Part shown: in pieces, positions 30,345 to 40,700 of the stretch
How the letters are laid out: every line of letters starts with the position of its first letter
How positions within the stretch are numbered: the stretch's first letter is position 1
DNA from: Notospermus geniculatus
Taxonomy: Eukaryota > Nemertea > Pilidiophora > Heteronemertea > Lineidae
Reading direction: 5' to 3'
DNA length: 64,000 nucleotides
Assembly (NCBI GenBank): GCA_002633025.1
Contig: NMRB01000297.1
Coordinates: forward strand, 220,433-284,432
Made by a program: the position numbers and the translations under genes
The notes under the pieces: model-generated
What the model was told of the DNA's origin: nothing
The model's database searches: none
What the model saw: the letters and a program-made list of their open reading frames with translations, nothing else

Positions 30345-30736
30345 CAGGAAAGAGGTCGTCATCACCTTCCAAACTTTGCAGTCCTCTTCCAACCAATGAG
30401 GCGTTTGTGGAGAATGTTAAAAGGGCCCATTACCAAGCCACTGTGTGGCGTTCATTGGAACAAAATAATCCAACAGAAATGGATCCAGAATTTTTGGCTG
30501 GACAAAGGACCCAAAGCAAAACGCTCAAGCCAACATATCTCCTGGAGAATACAGGACTCGCTCCCGAGTATATCATGCGTCTCATCAAATGTGGACCCGG
30601 GATGTGGACGTACAAGTGTGCCGCTCCATGCGGTACTCGTGCTGGCAGCTGCACTAGTAACAAACTGAACTACACAATATTTTGTGCTTGTTGTGGTACA
30701 GGCTGCTGCCAGAAAAAATTAGTTTCCATGCAATAA
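30345..30736 (+). pseudogene. Transposon-type protein relic, right arm
   Basis: The frame from 30407 reads MENVKRAHYQATVWRSLEQN, NPTEMDPEF, TLKPTYLLENTGLAPEYIMR, LIKCG and then a cysteine-rich end. That end has eight cysteines: WTYKCAAPCGTRAGSC and FCACCGTGCC. It is better preserved than the left-arm copy and may show the original C-terminus: a conserved acidic/proline segment plus a Cys cluster likely to bind metal. The N-terminal and catalytic parts are absent, so the element is non-autonomous. Confidence 0.5.
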
Positions 30737-31776
30737 CTGTGTTCAAAGAACTAGTATTCTCTACAATTAAATGAACATTACTCATGACCATATAGGGAAG
30801 GGTTAGAAACAGGTAAATAAAATTGATTACACTACACTATGTTACAACATGTGAATTGAACAATGACTAATCAACCTTCTATTTGGTTTCAATGGATTCC
30901 TTGCCCCCAGGACCTATGTCTAGACACCAAAATTATCAGCCTATGTTCAATATGAAAGAAGTTGCGACCAGTTTCATGTAATGGCGGCCATCTTGGACGC
31001 CATCTTTGATTGTTGGAGGTATTCTGAAAAGAGAAATGCATGTAGTCTTAATGGATCCCTTGAACTCCAAAACCTATGTCTAGACAGCAAAATAATCATT
31101 TTATGGCGAATATGAAAGGAGTTATGACCAGTTTTATGTAATGGCGGCCATCTTGGACGCCATCTTTGATTGTTAGAGGTGTATTCTGACAAGGGAAGTA
31201 GTCTTAATGGATCCCTTGAACCCCAAAACCTATGTCTAGACAGCAAAATAATCATTGTATAGTGAATATGAAAGACGTTATGACCAGTTTCATGTAATGG
31301 CGGCCATCTTGGACGCCATCTTTGATTGTCGGAGGTGTATTATGACATTGGAAATGGTCTTAATGGATCCCTGGAGCCCCAAAACCTATGTCTAGTCACC
31401 AAAATAATCATTGTATGGCGAATATGAAAGAAGTTATGAATAAAGTTCACGTAACGGCAGCCATCTTGGATTTACAGTTACGTAATATATTACCGACATT
31501 GAAAATGGTCTTATTGGATTCCTCGACCGCCAAAACGTATGTCTAGACACCAAAATTATCAGCCTGTGGTAAATACGAAGGAAGTTATGACCGATTTCAT
31601 GTAACAATGGCCATCTTGGACGCCATCTTGGATTTCTCAAAATGCTCAAGGGTGGCCGGAGTCCACCCGGTGGAATCTTAAAACTGACCCCCAGGGCTAC
31701 TCAAATCCATCGAAAAAAAAACTATATAAGACATTTCCGGGTTCAGTGAAAAAACCCCATTTGGCTGCCGGACTAA

Positions 31777-32045
31777 GCGTCTCCACCGCTGCGACACCTC
31801 GTGAAGCGTCTCCACTGCTGCTGCGACAATTTGGAAAACGTCTCCACCGCCGCAACACTTTGTGAGGCATCTCCAACTACTGTGAAACTTCGTGAAGCGC
31901 TCTCCGCTACCGCTACGACGCTGCGTGAAGCGTCACCACCGCTGTGTCACCTAGTAAAGCATCTCCACCACTGTCACCGTGTGAAGTGTCTCTGCCGCTG
32001 TGACATTTCGTGAAGCGTCTTCACCGCTACGACACTTCGTGAGAC
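31777..32045 (+). repeat. Degenerate ~30-36-bp tandem repeat
   Basis: About eight units of CGTGAAGCGTCTCCACCGCT followed by GCGACACTT with indels. It starts directly at the right end of the 2.7-kb foldback. From 32046 to 32686 I recognise nothing. Confidence 0.65.
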
Positions 32046-32686
32046 TGGAGAAGAGCGTATGTTGAGGATGCTGGTGCAGAGTCCTATAAACATGTCTCCG
32101 CCAGGTGTCGTGAGTTCGATTTCTGTCGCTTGCACCCGGGCCGCGTCCAACAGGAGGTCGCTAATCGTGAGCGGCGACCGCGAGTGGCGGGACTAAACTG
32201 GATGACGGAGTGACTTTTGATCTCATAGCAGGCTCCATTGTTTACCGAGTTAACAGCAATCGTTTCACGAACACTATGGGCTACTTTTCAAGGTCTGTGG
32301 ATATGATAACCGACCAATAGGGCGTCCCGAAACAAAGACAAATGCAAGCTATATGGCAAATTGAGTAAATAAAGTGAATTCAACGCTCAGGTAAACGGGG
32401 ATACAGCGGAAACTTCCAGAAGACGCATGTTTTGGAGGAAACCCCCTGGACGCGAGTGCTACAACAATAAATTCCGCCGAGAGGGTTTCAAAGACGGAAA
32501 GCAAGTTCCGCCTATAAGCCTCACCGTGACGACACATTATCACCTCCATTGTCCTTGAAGTGCCATCATCCGCTTCGCGATCAACGCCAAGAACACACTA
32601 TGTCACTTCAAGCTGCAACGCAGTGAAAAGTTTGGCACCAAATAATTGCACCTATTATCGGGCTGGTCAATATTCGACGAAAAATG

Positions 32687-33949
32687 TAGGGTAAAGTGGT
32701 ACAATTCTAGCCCCGGTACAATTCTAGCCCCTGAGTGGAAACATGGCCAGCATTGCAAGGAGATGTATACTGCCTAATCCAATGATCTATAATATTCAAG
32801 ATACACTTCTCAGAGACCTCAGGCAGAAGAAATTTCCTAACTTTATCAAAGAACCTGGTGGTGGTGTGGGCTTGAAGACACCTGAACGAAGGGGTCACTT
32901 TTGAAACCCCAAGTCGTGGTTTGCTAGAATTAGTATAACTTCATCAATTTACCATTCTATTAGCTGATACTGTGGCAGAAGTAGCTTTGGGAAGTGACCT
33001 ATTGATGGCATTCCTCAGATTTCGGTTACTGAACTGAACTACCCAGAGGTTTGCCATTTCCAAAAAAGACCCGTATTTTGGTACAATTATAGCCCCTGTG
33101 CACGGTACAATTATAGCCCCACCTCTTTATGTTAACACACACCCCAAAGGTTACAAAAACTCATTTTATATGCTTCCTTTCTATTATAATGGAATAACAC
33201 AGGTTGAATGATCTGAATTGGTCAAAAATTAACCCTTCCATGGCTGAATTTACATGAAAATCGGCGATTTTTGAGCCCCCAACTTTTGACCTGCCATTTC
33301 GCAGGGTTTCAACAGTCAAAAACTATTTGATTCAGTTCCTCTTGGTATTAGCTTCATTTGAGTATGAAAATTGGTGAAATTTTTTTCCAAAATAGTTTTG
33401 ATCCCTTGTGGTCAAGGGGGTTGGGTACCCCCCCCCCCACGGTACAGCAAAAAAAGATAACAGACACTCCAAACAGGTGAAATTGTGATAAAAAGGCAAT
33501 TTACTCTGAGAGAATGTGTTTTATTCATATGTTGGCAGTGAATTTTGACTACTGGTAGCTACTTTTTGTGACATCATGTGAGGGGGGTCATTGTACCCCC
33601 TCAAAACTCAAAGGTCAACCCAAACCTTCAAAGATTATATCATTGCACTCAGTTAGAGGTAGATGAACTCATTTCTTGGAAATTGTGCTTTATTTTGGCA
33701 TTTATTCCTGAAAATGCACAGGGGCTACAATTGCCCCACTTCAGTGGTACAATTATAGCCCCTGTAAACTTTTTGAAAATAATTTATTTCTCAAAAATGA
33801 ATTCACTTAAAACGTCAGTTTGAATTGAGACATCCATCTGACTTGCATGACTACCTACATGCCAAATTTCATGTTGATATTCAAGTGATTTGGTGGTGAA
33901 ACCCTTAAAAAACCAGAAAAGGGGGCTAGAATTGTACCACTTTACCCTA
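32687..33949. mobile_element. 1.26-kb DNA transposon, TA-flanked, with GGGTAAAGTGG TIRs
   Basis: TIRs TAGGGTAAAGTGGTACAATT/CTAGCCCC (32687-32714) and GGGGCTAGAATTGTACCACTTTACCCTA (33922-33949, two pieces) are perfect complements. TA stands at both ends, as expected for a Tc1/mariner-type target. GGTACAATTATAGCCCC recurs inside at about 33080, 33103 and 33747 in both halves, and a poly-C run lies at 33429-33440. No transposase frame remains. Confidence 0.75.
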
Positions 33950-33977
33950 CTTGTCTTGCACCTGTCTGTGGACAACA

Positions 33978-34560
33978 TGCAGGGCGTTCAAAAAAGACCG
34001 ACACCCAAAACGTCACGGTTGTGGTTTTCAAGATGCCGTGAAGCTGTCTCTCTGTGGAGCTCACCGCCAGTGTTTCCCGCTGGGGTGATGTAACTGGCCA
34101 CTTCACGAAAATCATGCGACCACTTCTCGAATATCTCGAGGTAATTGCATCACTGACTGGGTTTTTTACCCAAAATGCCGGCGGCACGCGGAAAGTGCCC
34201 CGTGGTATCGAACGCGTCACCCAGGGCTCTGTCGGCCACGGGGAGAACACCAACTGCTCTTTCCCAAACTTGTAGCACTTCCTTAGGACATCCGAGATCG
34301 AGGCACAGGATGCATGTCGCTAATGACATTTGCCTCACAGCATTCTCTTTGGCGGTCGAGTGAGAAAGCCGGATCAGCGGTGCCAAGCTGACCTGCAGTT
34401 ATATCGGAGTCGGTTCCCAGGCGAGCAGAAATCTTGTCACAGACCAATAATGTTCCAGGAAATGATCATTGGTGAAATCGTTCAGCGACATTTTACTACT
34501 TTTTTGGCCACAGATCATCCACAGAACTCAATGAGCAACAGTTTCGCCATCCTGAGATAG
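33978..34560 (-). pseudogene. Decayed DNA transposon, tentatively Tc1/mariner-like
   Basis: One end is CAGGGCGTTCAAAAAAGACC (33978 on), a style of terminus seen in some mariner-like elements. Reading inward on the minus strand, shifted frames give FPGNRLRYNCRSAW with SGFLTRPPKRM, and near the end GGELHRETASRHLE. These recall the W..RSPDLTP and terminal GGH regions of such transposases. Many stops and frameshifts are present, and the other terminus was not found. Identification is tentative. Confidence 0.3.
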
Positions 34561-34612
34561 ACCTAATGGGGCACAAACTGTTAATGTCGTCTAAACCAGT
34601 GTACCCAGGTTA

Positions 34613-34745
34613 CGGAGTTAGGATGGTTAGCGTTGACGGTTAGGGTCAGGACAAGGTTTAGGATTAGGGTAGGGGTCAGTGACAAGGGTTGAGGGTCAGG
34701 GTTGGGGTTAGGGGCTTGGGCTAGGAATCAGTGTGTAGGATCAGG
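34613..34745 (+). repeat. Degenerate TTAGGG-like run
   Basis: Irregular GGTTAGGGTCAGG, GGATTAGGGTAGGGG and GGTTGGGGTTAGGGG words over about 130 bp. This is a G-rich decayed repeat like those widely dispersed in animal genomes. It is not an intact telomeric array. Confidence 0.6.
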
Positions 34746-34794
34746 ACTGGACGACATTCACCCATTCAGCCCTAATGGGTCGTATTTATAAACG

Positions 34795-35035
34795 GTTCTA
34801 TCGTTAGAACCGTCTTAGGCCGGTTCCAAGCACAGTGGTTGACGATACTTGGAACAGGTGTAACGTTTTTCAGTGTTCCCCGTATTTCTGTGTTTTTCTT
34901 ATTGTTTCCCTCCTGACGGATTAAGCGGCAACTAACCCAACAATAACCATTCTAGGCCGCGTCTATTGTTGGGGAACACTGAGCTACAGAAACCCTCACA
35001 GACGTTACACCTGTCTAAGACGGTTGCGTCGTGAA
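34795..35035. mobile_element. Probable foldback element
   Basis: AACCGTCTTAG, ACAGGTGTAACG and TCAGTGTTCCCC on the left (34808-34882) mirror GGGGAACACTGA, CGTTACACCTGT and CTAAGACGGTT on the right (34973-35027). Non-coding. Confidence 0.5.
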
Positions 35036-35099
35036 ATGTCAAGGCCAACGCGAGTACGGTAACTTCTCAACTTCGCCTTCGGACGTTGGGAGGAGTCCG

Positions 35100-35240
35100 A
35101 TGGGGATTTGGCCTAGTGGTTAAGGCGCGCTGCCCCTTTAATAGTGCTGGCGATTGATGCCTATGCGAGGGTCCGAATCTGGTAAGAAGCGATGTGACAT
35201 GTCTTTCACCTTAGGAACCCATTTCTAGTGTTATACGTCT
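35100..35240 (+). mobile_element. tRNA-derived SINE, CTTTCACCTTAG type
   Basis: The A-box-like TTGGCCTAGTGGTTAAGGCG (35108) and a decayed B-box GGGTCCGAATCTGG (35170) are followed by TGTCTTTCACCTTAGGAACC. The same tail follows a B-box at 54950 inside OGFOD1. Confidence 0.6.
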
Positions 35241-36550
35241 ACGGTGATGGCGAGTGGAGTTAAGGTGGGTCAGAAGGCAGGTGGCAATGCTTGCATCGCT
35301 TCACAGCTGCCAAACAGGGCGACGCATCGGCCAACAAACTCTACTTAGCCTTGAGGATATGATTTTTGGGCCTTCTTTCTGATGAGGTAATTTTTAATGG
35401 ACATAATCTCTAGGGCATCTAAAACATTTGAAACGGTAAAAAATTGGAAATTTGAAAGGCACTCTAATGGCTTCCCCCGTTAAGAGAACGATGGTGTGTC
35501 CAGGAGGCCGCCTTTGAAGTTCTGCCGATGCTAGAGGGCCAAAAATTTGGGAGAAACTCGTTAGGACTTTCCTTGGGGTTTGCTGCAGGGGGAAGCACTT
35601 TCCTCTGGGTAGGCTCCAGGGGTGAAAACTTTCCATGGGTAGTGCTCCGGGGATGGCGAACAGGGGGAAACGCCTGCAGAACTCCCTAGGGGGCTGCGCC
35701 AGGGGGTTGATATAACCAGACGGCAATTGTCAGAGACCCGGGAGGCGTAACTGAGATATGATGAAAGATTTGTGGACAATGGAGCATTTTGCACCTTTTC
35801 ATTGCCGGAATCTACCCGATATCCAACACGTGTTGGAGAACCAATTGCTATTATCACCTCTCATTGGAATCAAAGTTCCCACATCAAAGGGGCATTTCAC
35901 GACATCAAAAGCCTTTAAATCAATCAATGAAAGGAGCAATTAAATTACTTCATTGATCGGAAGTGTCGCATCTCACATCGTTTGGAATCCATTCCAACTT
36001 CAATAGATTTACATAGGAGTTACGAAGATTGAGATATTGAGGAAAATTCGCAGTCTGTTGTAATAGGTTTCTTTCTGAACGCCTTTGAAATCAAAAAGGT
36101 TTGTTCTACTTTAATTCACTGAAGTATCAATCATTGTCCATTCAATAAGTGTTCAATGGACCTTGGTTCCCTTTGATATTTTACACTCCAGACAGAATGT
36201 TTTAACCGTTGTTCAATATTAGTTCAATCTGGCGCAGATCCAGGAGGTCTGGACTCCCTACGCACTTGCAACAAACAATGTTCGTCGTCAGGATGGGCCA
36301 AAAATTGCCTCCTAGACTATTTGCTAACATGAAATATAATGAAGAAAGAAAATTTGACATCGGACGATTTTTCAAAAATTGTCAAAAAAGTGATTTTATA
36401 AAATGTCGTTTTTCTCTTAATTAATTAGAATTGATTTTTCGCAAAACACCATGGTTCTATGCCCAACATGTTGCAGCAGATTGGGTGCGAATACCATTGC
36501 TGTAGCTCCAACGGTTTTTGAGATATTTAGGAAAACTTGCTGTCCTTTTA
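35241..36550. other. Gene-free stretch
   Basis: No gene, RNA or clear repeat recognised. Short ORFs overlap on both strands (35394-35943). Confidence 0.4.
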
Positions 36551-36790
36551 CTTTCCTACAAGAGTGTACCAAGTTTCAGATCAATAGCCCCAGTGGTTAC
36601 GAAACGTGCCCTGCTAACGGACGACGACGACAGATGACGGACACCGCATGACGACAAAAGCTCACAGGTGAGCAAAAAAGGGCACTTTTTATAGCGTTGG
36701 TCACAGAAAAATGGGGGGGGCACGGGCTGGGTTTGACCCCCCCCGCCCGTATCCGCGCCCGGACAGTACAGTCGGCATCAGAAGACAGTA
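36551..36790. repeat. Repeat fragments (GTCCGT-type tail and poly-G/GGATCC type)
   Basis: 36551-36690 resembles the end of the 25575-25960 repeat (mirrored CAGTGGTTACGAAACGTGCC and GACGACGACAGATGACGGAC). 36705-36770 holds GGGGGGGGCACGGGCTGGGT and TTTGACCCCCCCCGCCCGTA, part of the GGATCC-bounded family. No gene in 36791-37708. Confidence 0.4.
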
Positions 36791-37708
36791 TTGACGATGA
36801 TTCCCTGCCATCACCAAATAACTTGGCCAAGATATTCCAACGAGATCTACAGGACATTTGAGGACACTGGGAATATGCATGAAATACATTGATTTCGGTA
36901 AATGTTTTCAAGCTGCAACTCACCCAGCATCCCTGAACAAACGACCCCAGTTTGAGTGTTTACGTAGAGCACCGTGGGCTACCCAGAAACGAACCCACTT
37001 GTCCGCCAAGTGCTCTCCTGACACACGATCATCATAAATTGCCCGAATTTTTCAGTGAAAATCATGATTATTCATGACTGAAGTCATCTCCATGAAAATT
37101 GACAATGACTTTATTCATGGGAGTGCCATGAGCTGAAGTTCTGCAGCATCTCCGTGGTCATGTCTCTTTCAAGAAGACATATAAAATTTGGTCTCTTTCA
37201 AGATGATATGTTAATTTCTACCCAGAAGCTACTCTAATGAAGGCACCAAAATTATTCCTTCACTCTTAAACTGTAGAAAATAGCGAGGTTTCGCAAATCT
37301 GACAAAACACGAACTACGAAATTCAACTTCATTTCAGGACCTAATTTATTTCTCGATACCACAAATGTCCTTGATGCCAGTGCGTCTTTTAGCATGTCAT
37401 GAAAGGCCAGAGAGTTACGGTGCATCTTGAATTTTTAAATTTCCACTTCATATCTACGAAATGGAAACGAAAGATAAATTTCAAAGTTTTAATATACACC
37501 GTAACTCTTATCTATGTCATACGCTAACAGACGCTCTTGCAGCAGGCGATATTTGTGGTACCACCCATCTCCTGAAATACATTACGTCATGGAAATGAAG
37601 TCCAATTTCGTATTTCGTACTTCATATTTCGTACCCTGCTGCCCTCTGATGGCAGAAGGCAGTATTCGACAAAGAATCAGTGGGGAATGGTTGATAGAAA
37701 GAAGAGCA

Positions 37709-38032
37709 ATGCTCTGCATTATATTGTACTTGGTGATACATGATGGAGCTGTTGCTTCAATTGACCATGTCCCCACTGATTGTACATGTAAGTGGAGATA
37801 CTTGGACTCGGTTTTGCTATCAAAGGCCAGGGCAACTTGTGAATGGTTCAAATGTGAACAAACTATTCCCAGGAGCTTTGCCTTGGATAGAGATTGTACC
37901 AACTACAAGTGCTTGCAATGTAATGGCTATGCATGCAACTGCTCCAAGGCTGCCTTGTGGGAATTTTCGAACACTCACGGATCGTGCCCAATGAAACGCT
38001 TTCACTGCCAAGGCCAATTTCGACAAAAATGA
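37709..38032 (+). CDS. Small secreted cysteine-rich protein candidate
   Basis: A 107-codon frame starting at ATG 37709 (the open frame extends upstream to 37514 without features). The first 17 residues, MLCIILYLVIHDGAVAS, look like a short signal peptide. The mature part of about 90 residues then has 11 cysteines in pairs and clusters: DCTC, CEWFKC, DCTNYKCLQC, YACNC, SCPMKRFHC. Such a pattern suits a disulfide-rich extracellular peptide or domain. I do not recognise the family, so no function is assigned. A GTAAGT within the frame (about 37788) could be a splice donor, so the exon might be shorter. No neighbouring gene gives context. The odd cysteine count and lack of introns leave room for coincidence. 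Confidence 0.35.
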   Translation: MLCIILYLVIHDGAVASIDHVPTDCTCKWRYLDSVLLSKARATCEWFKCEQTIPRSFALDRDCTNYKCLQCNGYACNCSKAALWEFSNTHGSCPMKRFHCQGQFRQK

Positions 38033-38571
38033 AAAATTGCAGAAATGGCCTAGCTTAAGGCATCTGAAACCTCTCACATGGGGTACGCATGTGAAAGTTC
38101 TTGGAAAGTACTTTCCAATGAATACCAAGTATGCAATATGGTTTCTGTAAGGATTTGGTTGGTTTTATTACTGGTAAAGAAATTGCCATTGGCACTGAAA
38201 GGGTGAAAGAAATTCACAAGTGCCATTAATGTGTCCATGCCTGTCAGAAGCCATTCACACTCTAATGAGGTGTTATGTGACCTCTCCTAAGGAGCACATG
38301 TTCGATAAGTCGCCAATCAGTCCGATAATTAACATGACACAATCATTTATGATTGGTTCTATTTGTAACGGTAGGTCCTTTGATCTTTGATTCCGTCTCT
38401 AATGCAAGTTTTCATTATTTGTCACCAGGATATCGTAATATGATGAAATCTGTCAGCTGGGACAAAAGCGCCATTATAACAGCCCACCTTGGCACAGCGG
38501 GAAGGACCAACAGGTTCTGATAAACCAACAACATCGACTCGAAAGCAAATAAACAAATTAACCCTTCCAAT

Positions 38572-38756
38572 GATAGTAGAAGTAAAGTCGTCTCTGAATT
38601 TCACAAATTGTTGACCCCAACCGGGGTCTTCCTCAGGCACTTTCTAGTAGAGATCCCAGAAGTGAAATTTCCTTCTGGGATCTCAACTTGGAGGAAGACC
38701 CCAATTGGGGTCGAAAATTTGCAAAATTAGAAGACGACTTTACTTCTACTATCAAT
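38572..38756. mobile_element. Palindromic MITE, 'GACCCCAACCGGGGTC' family, copy 2
   Basis: GATAGTAGAAGTAAAGTCGT (38572 on) mirrors ACGACTTTACTTCTACTATC (to 38756). Inside are TTGACCCCAACCGGGGTCTT/CCTCAGGCAC and the mirrored GAAGACCCCAATTGGGGTCG. A central hairpin GATCCCAGAAG/CTTCTGGGATC is present. It is the best-preserved copy in the window. Confidence 0.8.
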
Positions 38757-38921
38757 TTGTGTGTCGTTTTTTGTGCTCTATGTTGGATATTAACTCAATT
38801 AACCCTTCCAAATTATTCAATCAAACAGATTTTTCACATTTAATAGTAGAGCAAAATTCTGAAATCAAGGCAAAAAACGGCGAATCACCAAGAAAATCAT
38901 TTCATTTCCGATATTTTCTTT

Positions 38922-39117
38922 TTATTATCAAAATGTAGGTGCACTGCAAAGTACACCCAGTATTCCCATTTTATTATCAAAATGTAGCTGCACCGTACAG
39001 TACACCCAGTATTTCCTTTTTATTATCAAAATGTAGGTGCACTGTACAGTACACCCAGTATTTCCTTTTCATTATCAAAATGTAGGCGACTGTACAGTAC
39101 ATTCTGAACTCAAAGAC
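38922..39117 (+). repeat. 49-bp tandem repeat, four units
   Basis: TTATTATCAAAATGTAGGTG, CACTGTACAGTACACCCAGT and ATTTCCTTT repeat with starts at 38922, 38971, 39020 and 39069 (exact 49-bp spacing). The last unit is shortened by one or two bases. Confidence 0.85.
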
Positions 39118-39984
39118 AAAAGCACATTCATTTTCTGGTAGAAGGCTTTCATTTCAAACAACAATCAAATGGACAAAATCTCGTAGCCTTTCAAAATTAT
39201 TTTGATTCACCAAAGTAGTGAGACATTCTGATAAAATCTGTCTCCAACCGGCTTACTCAACGGCAACATCCTCGTTTGGAGTGTTTCCTTGCGGTAATCC
39301 AATCCCAACTACCTGCACAGGTTTTTCCCATCGGATTACCAATCTGTTCATGGTAACTCAGAAGAATCTGGTTCACCCATCTAAATATTACAAGAAAGAA
39401 AATAATTTTGGGAGCCAATGCTGAAAAATTGCTTATACAATAACCCTCTTCACCAATACACCTAAACAGCCAGTTGGGATGATTGCTTAAACAAATGGCT
39501 CCACGGAAGCTAGATTTCTTGTTGTTTCAACTTAGTTTACAACTCATGGCACCATGGAGAACAGACTATCGTGGAAAATATGCTGAGAACAAATGTAGTA
39601 ATTCTTCTATTTCAGATCCAATTTACAAATTATTTGGCAGTCTCTTGGTCATGTTGGTAAGCTTTCAAATGCAGAAACTGATTCAAAAACTTCCTCTGCT
39701 TCAAGCCCAACAACACAGAGCTATGCTTCCTCCAGAGGGTACTAACATGCTGAGGGTACTATGCTAGTACCCTCAAAGGAACAGAAAAGGGCCATTTTAT
39801 TTAATTTCATGGGGTTTTTGCTGATTTTGAAGAAATTAGTACCCTCAAAAAACTTCTGGCAGAGACCCTGTTCCCCATCGAGGGTTTTCAGTAAGGTTCC
39901 AGCTTGTGACCATCCACATGCAACCATGTCATCGTTTTCTTCCTAAACACCTGAACTGCTTCATATTTGAGAACTAACAGAAAG
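39118..39984. other. Gene-free stretch
   Basis: A short dyad (GAGGGTACTATGC/TAGTACCCTC, about 39752-39776) with AGTACCCTC repeated at 39838 is the only structure noted. No gene. Confidence 0.4.
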
Positions 39985-40155
39985 CACGGATCCAGAGGGG
40001 CACCCCGGATGCTCGCCTCCCCTTTTGACCAAAAAATCTGCAAAATCAACCGTGAAATTCTGAAATTTGGACCAAATCATTGAAGTTCACCGTAGATTTC
40101 AATGTTTCTAGACCAGGGCGCCCCCTTCTTTCCTAAATCCTAGAACCGCCCCTGA
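39985..40155. mobile_element. GGATCC-bounded MITE family, copy 1
   Basis: Begins ACGGATCCAGAGGGGCACCC and ends GCGCCCCCTTC…AGAACCGCCCC. The interior AACCGTGAAATTCTGAAATT and TGGACCAAATCATTGAAGTT is shared with 56330-56485. Similar ends flank 62884-63058. Confidence 0.5.
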
Positions 40156-40700
40156 ATAGTCCTGTTTACGACCCCAACCAGTTCTTTACTACTGGTGCTC
40201 ACGAGGCTAACAAATTTTTTTTCTCTAAGACCTTTTCCTGACCAGACACCGTGAACACCTGCAGTAACTCTTTTACAAATACCTGTCGTCAATCATTCAT
40301 AGTTTCCTCTGAAAACAATTCGAGTTTGACATCTCAAGCAAAGATCGATCTTCTGTACATGTACATTGTACTAGAAAACAAGTACGATTCGATGTTGTAC
40401 TCAAAGGAACATGATACCAGTTATCACGGAGGCCCCAAGAATTACACGACCATACCTTCTTCAACTGACACTGATGGTGTACTTGTACATCCTTAGCACA
40501 TCAGGAAGTTTCTTGCCACCACAACAAATCTGTTACACATTCTTCGAAACAAACACTTTCTGCTCCAACTGTCCATTTCATTCTTTCCCCAACTCCATTT
40601 GTTCTTTTTAAGTTCTTACTTCTTTCCCTAAGTCCATAGAATCTTTCACTAACACATTCAAGCACTCTTCAAATGCATTGTTTTTCACTCACTTTTCCCC
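40156..40700. other. Gene-free stretch downstream of LSM4
   Basis: Should contain the LSM4 3' UTR on the minus strand (just below 40701). I could not find a minus-strand AATAAA here. No other gene. Confidence 0.4.

Larger units (their letters stand above)
29060..31776. mobile_element. 2.7-kb foldback element with inverted protein relics
   Basis: The left arm 29060-30205 and right arm about 30345-31776 are inverted repeats around a 135-bp spacer. Termini share TAGTCCGGCAG, ACCCGGAAATGTCTTATATA and CACCCGGTGGA. Each arm has an outer tandem of about 150-bp units beginning AAGATGGCGTCCAAGATGGC: three units in the left arm (29200, 29362, 29507) and five in the right (30980-31630). Each arm also has an inner part carrying one relic of the same protein (separate entries). 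Confidence 0.85.

Noticed and set aside
34613-34745. Interstitial telomeric array
   Set aside because: TTAGGG words are irregular and mixed with other G-rich words. There is no tandem phase.
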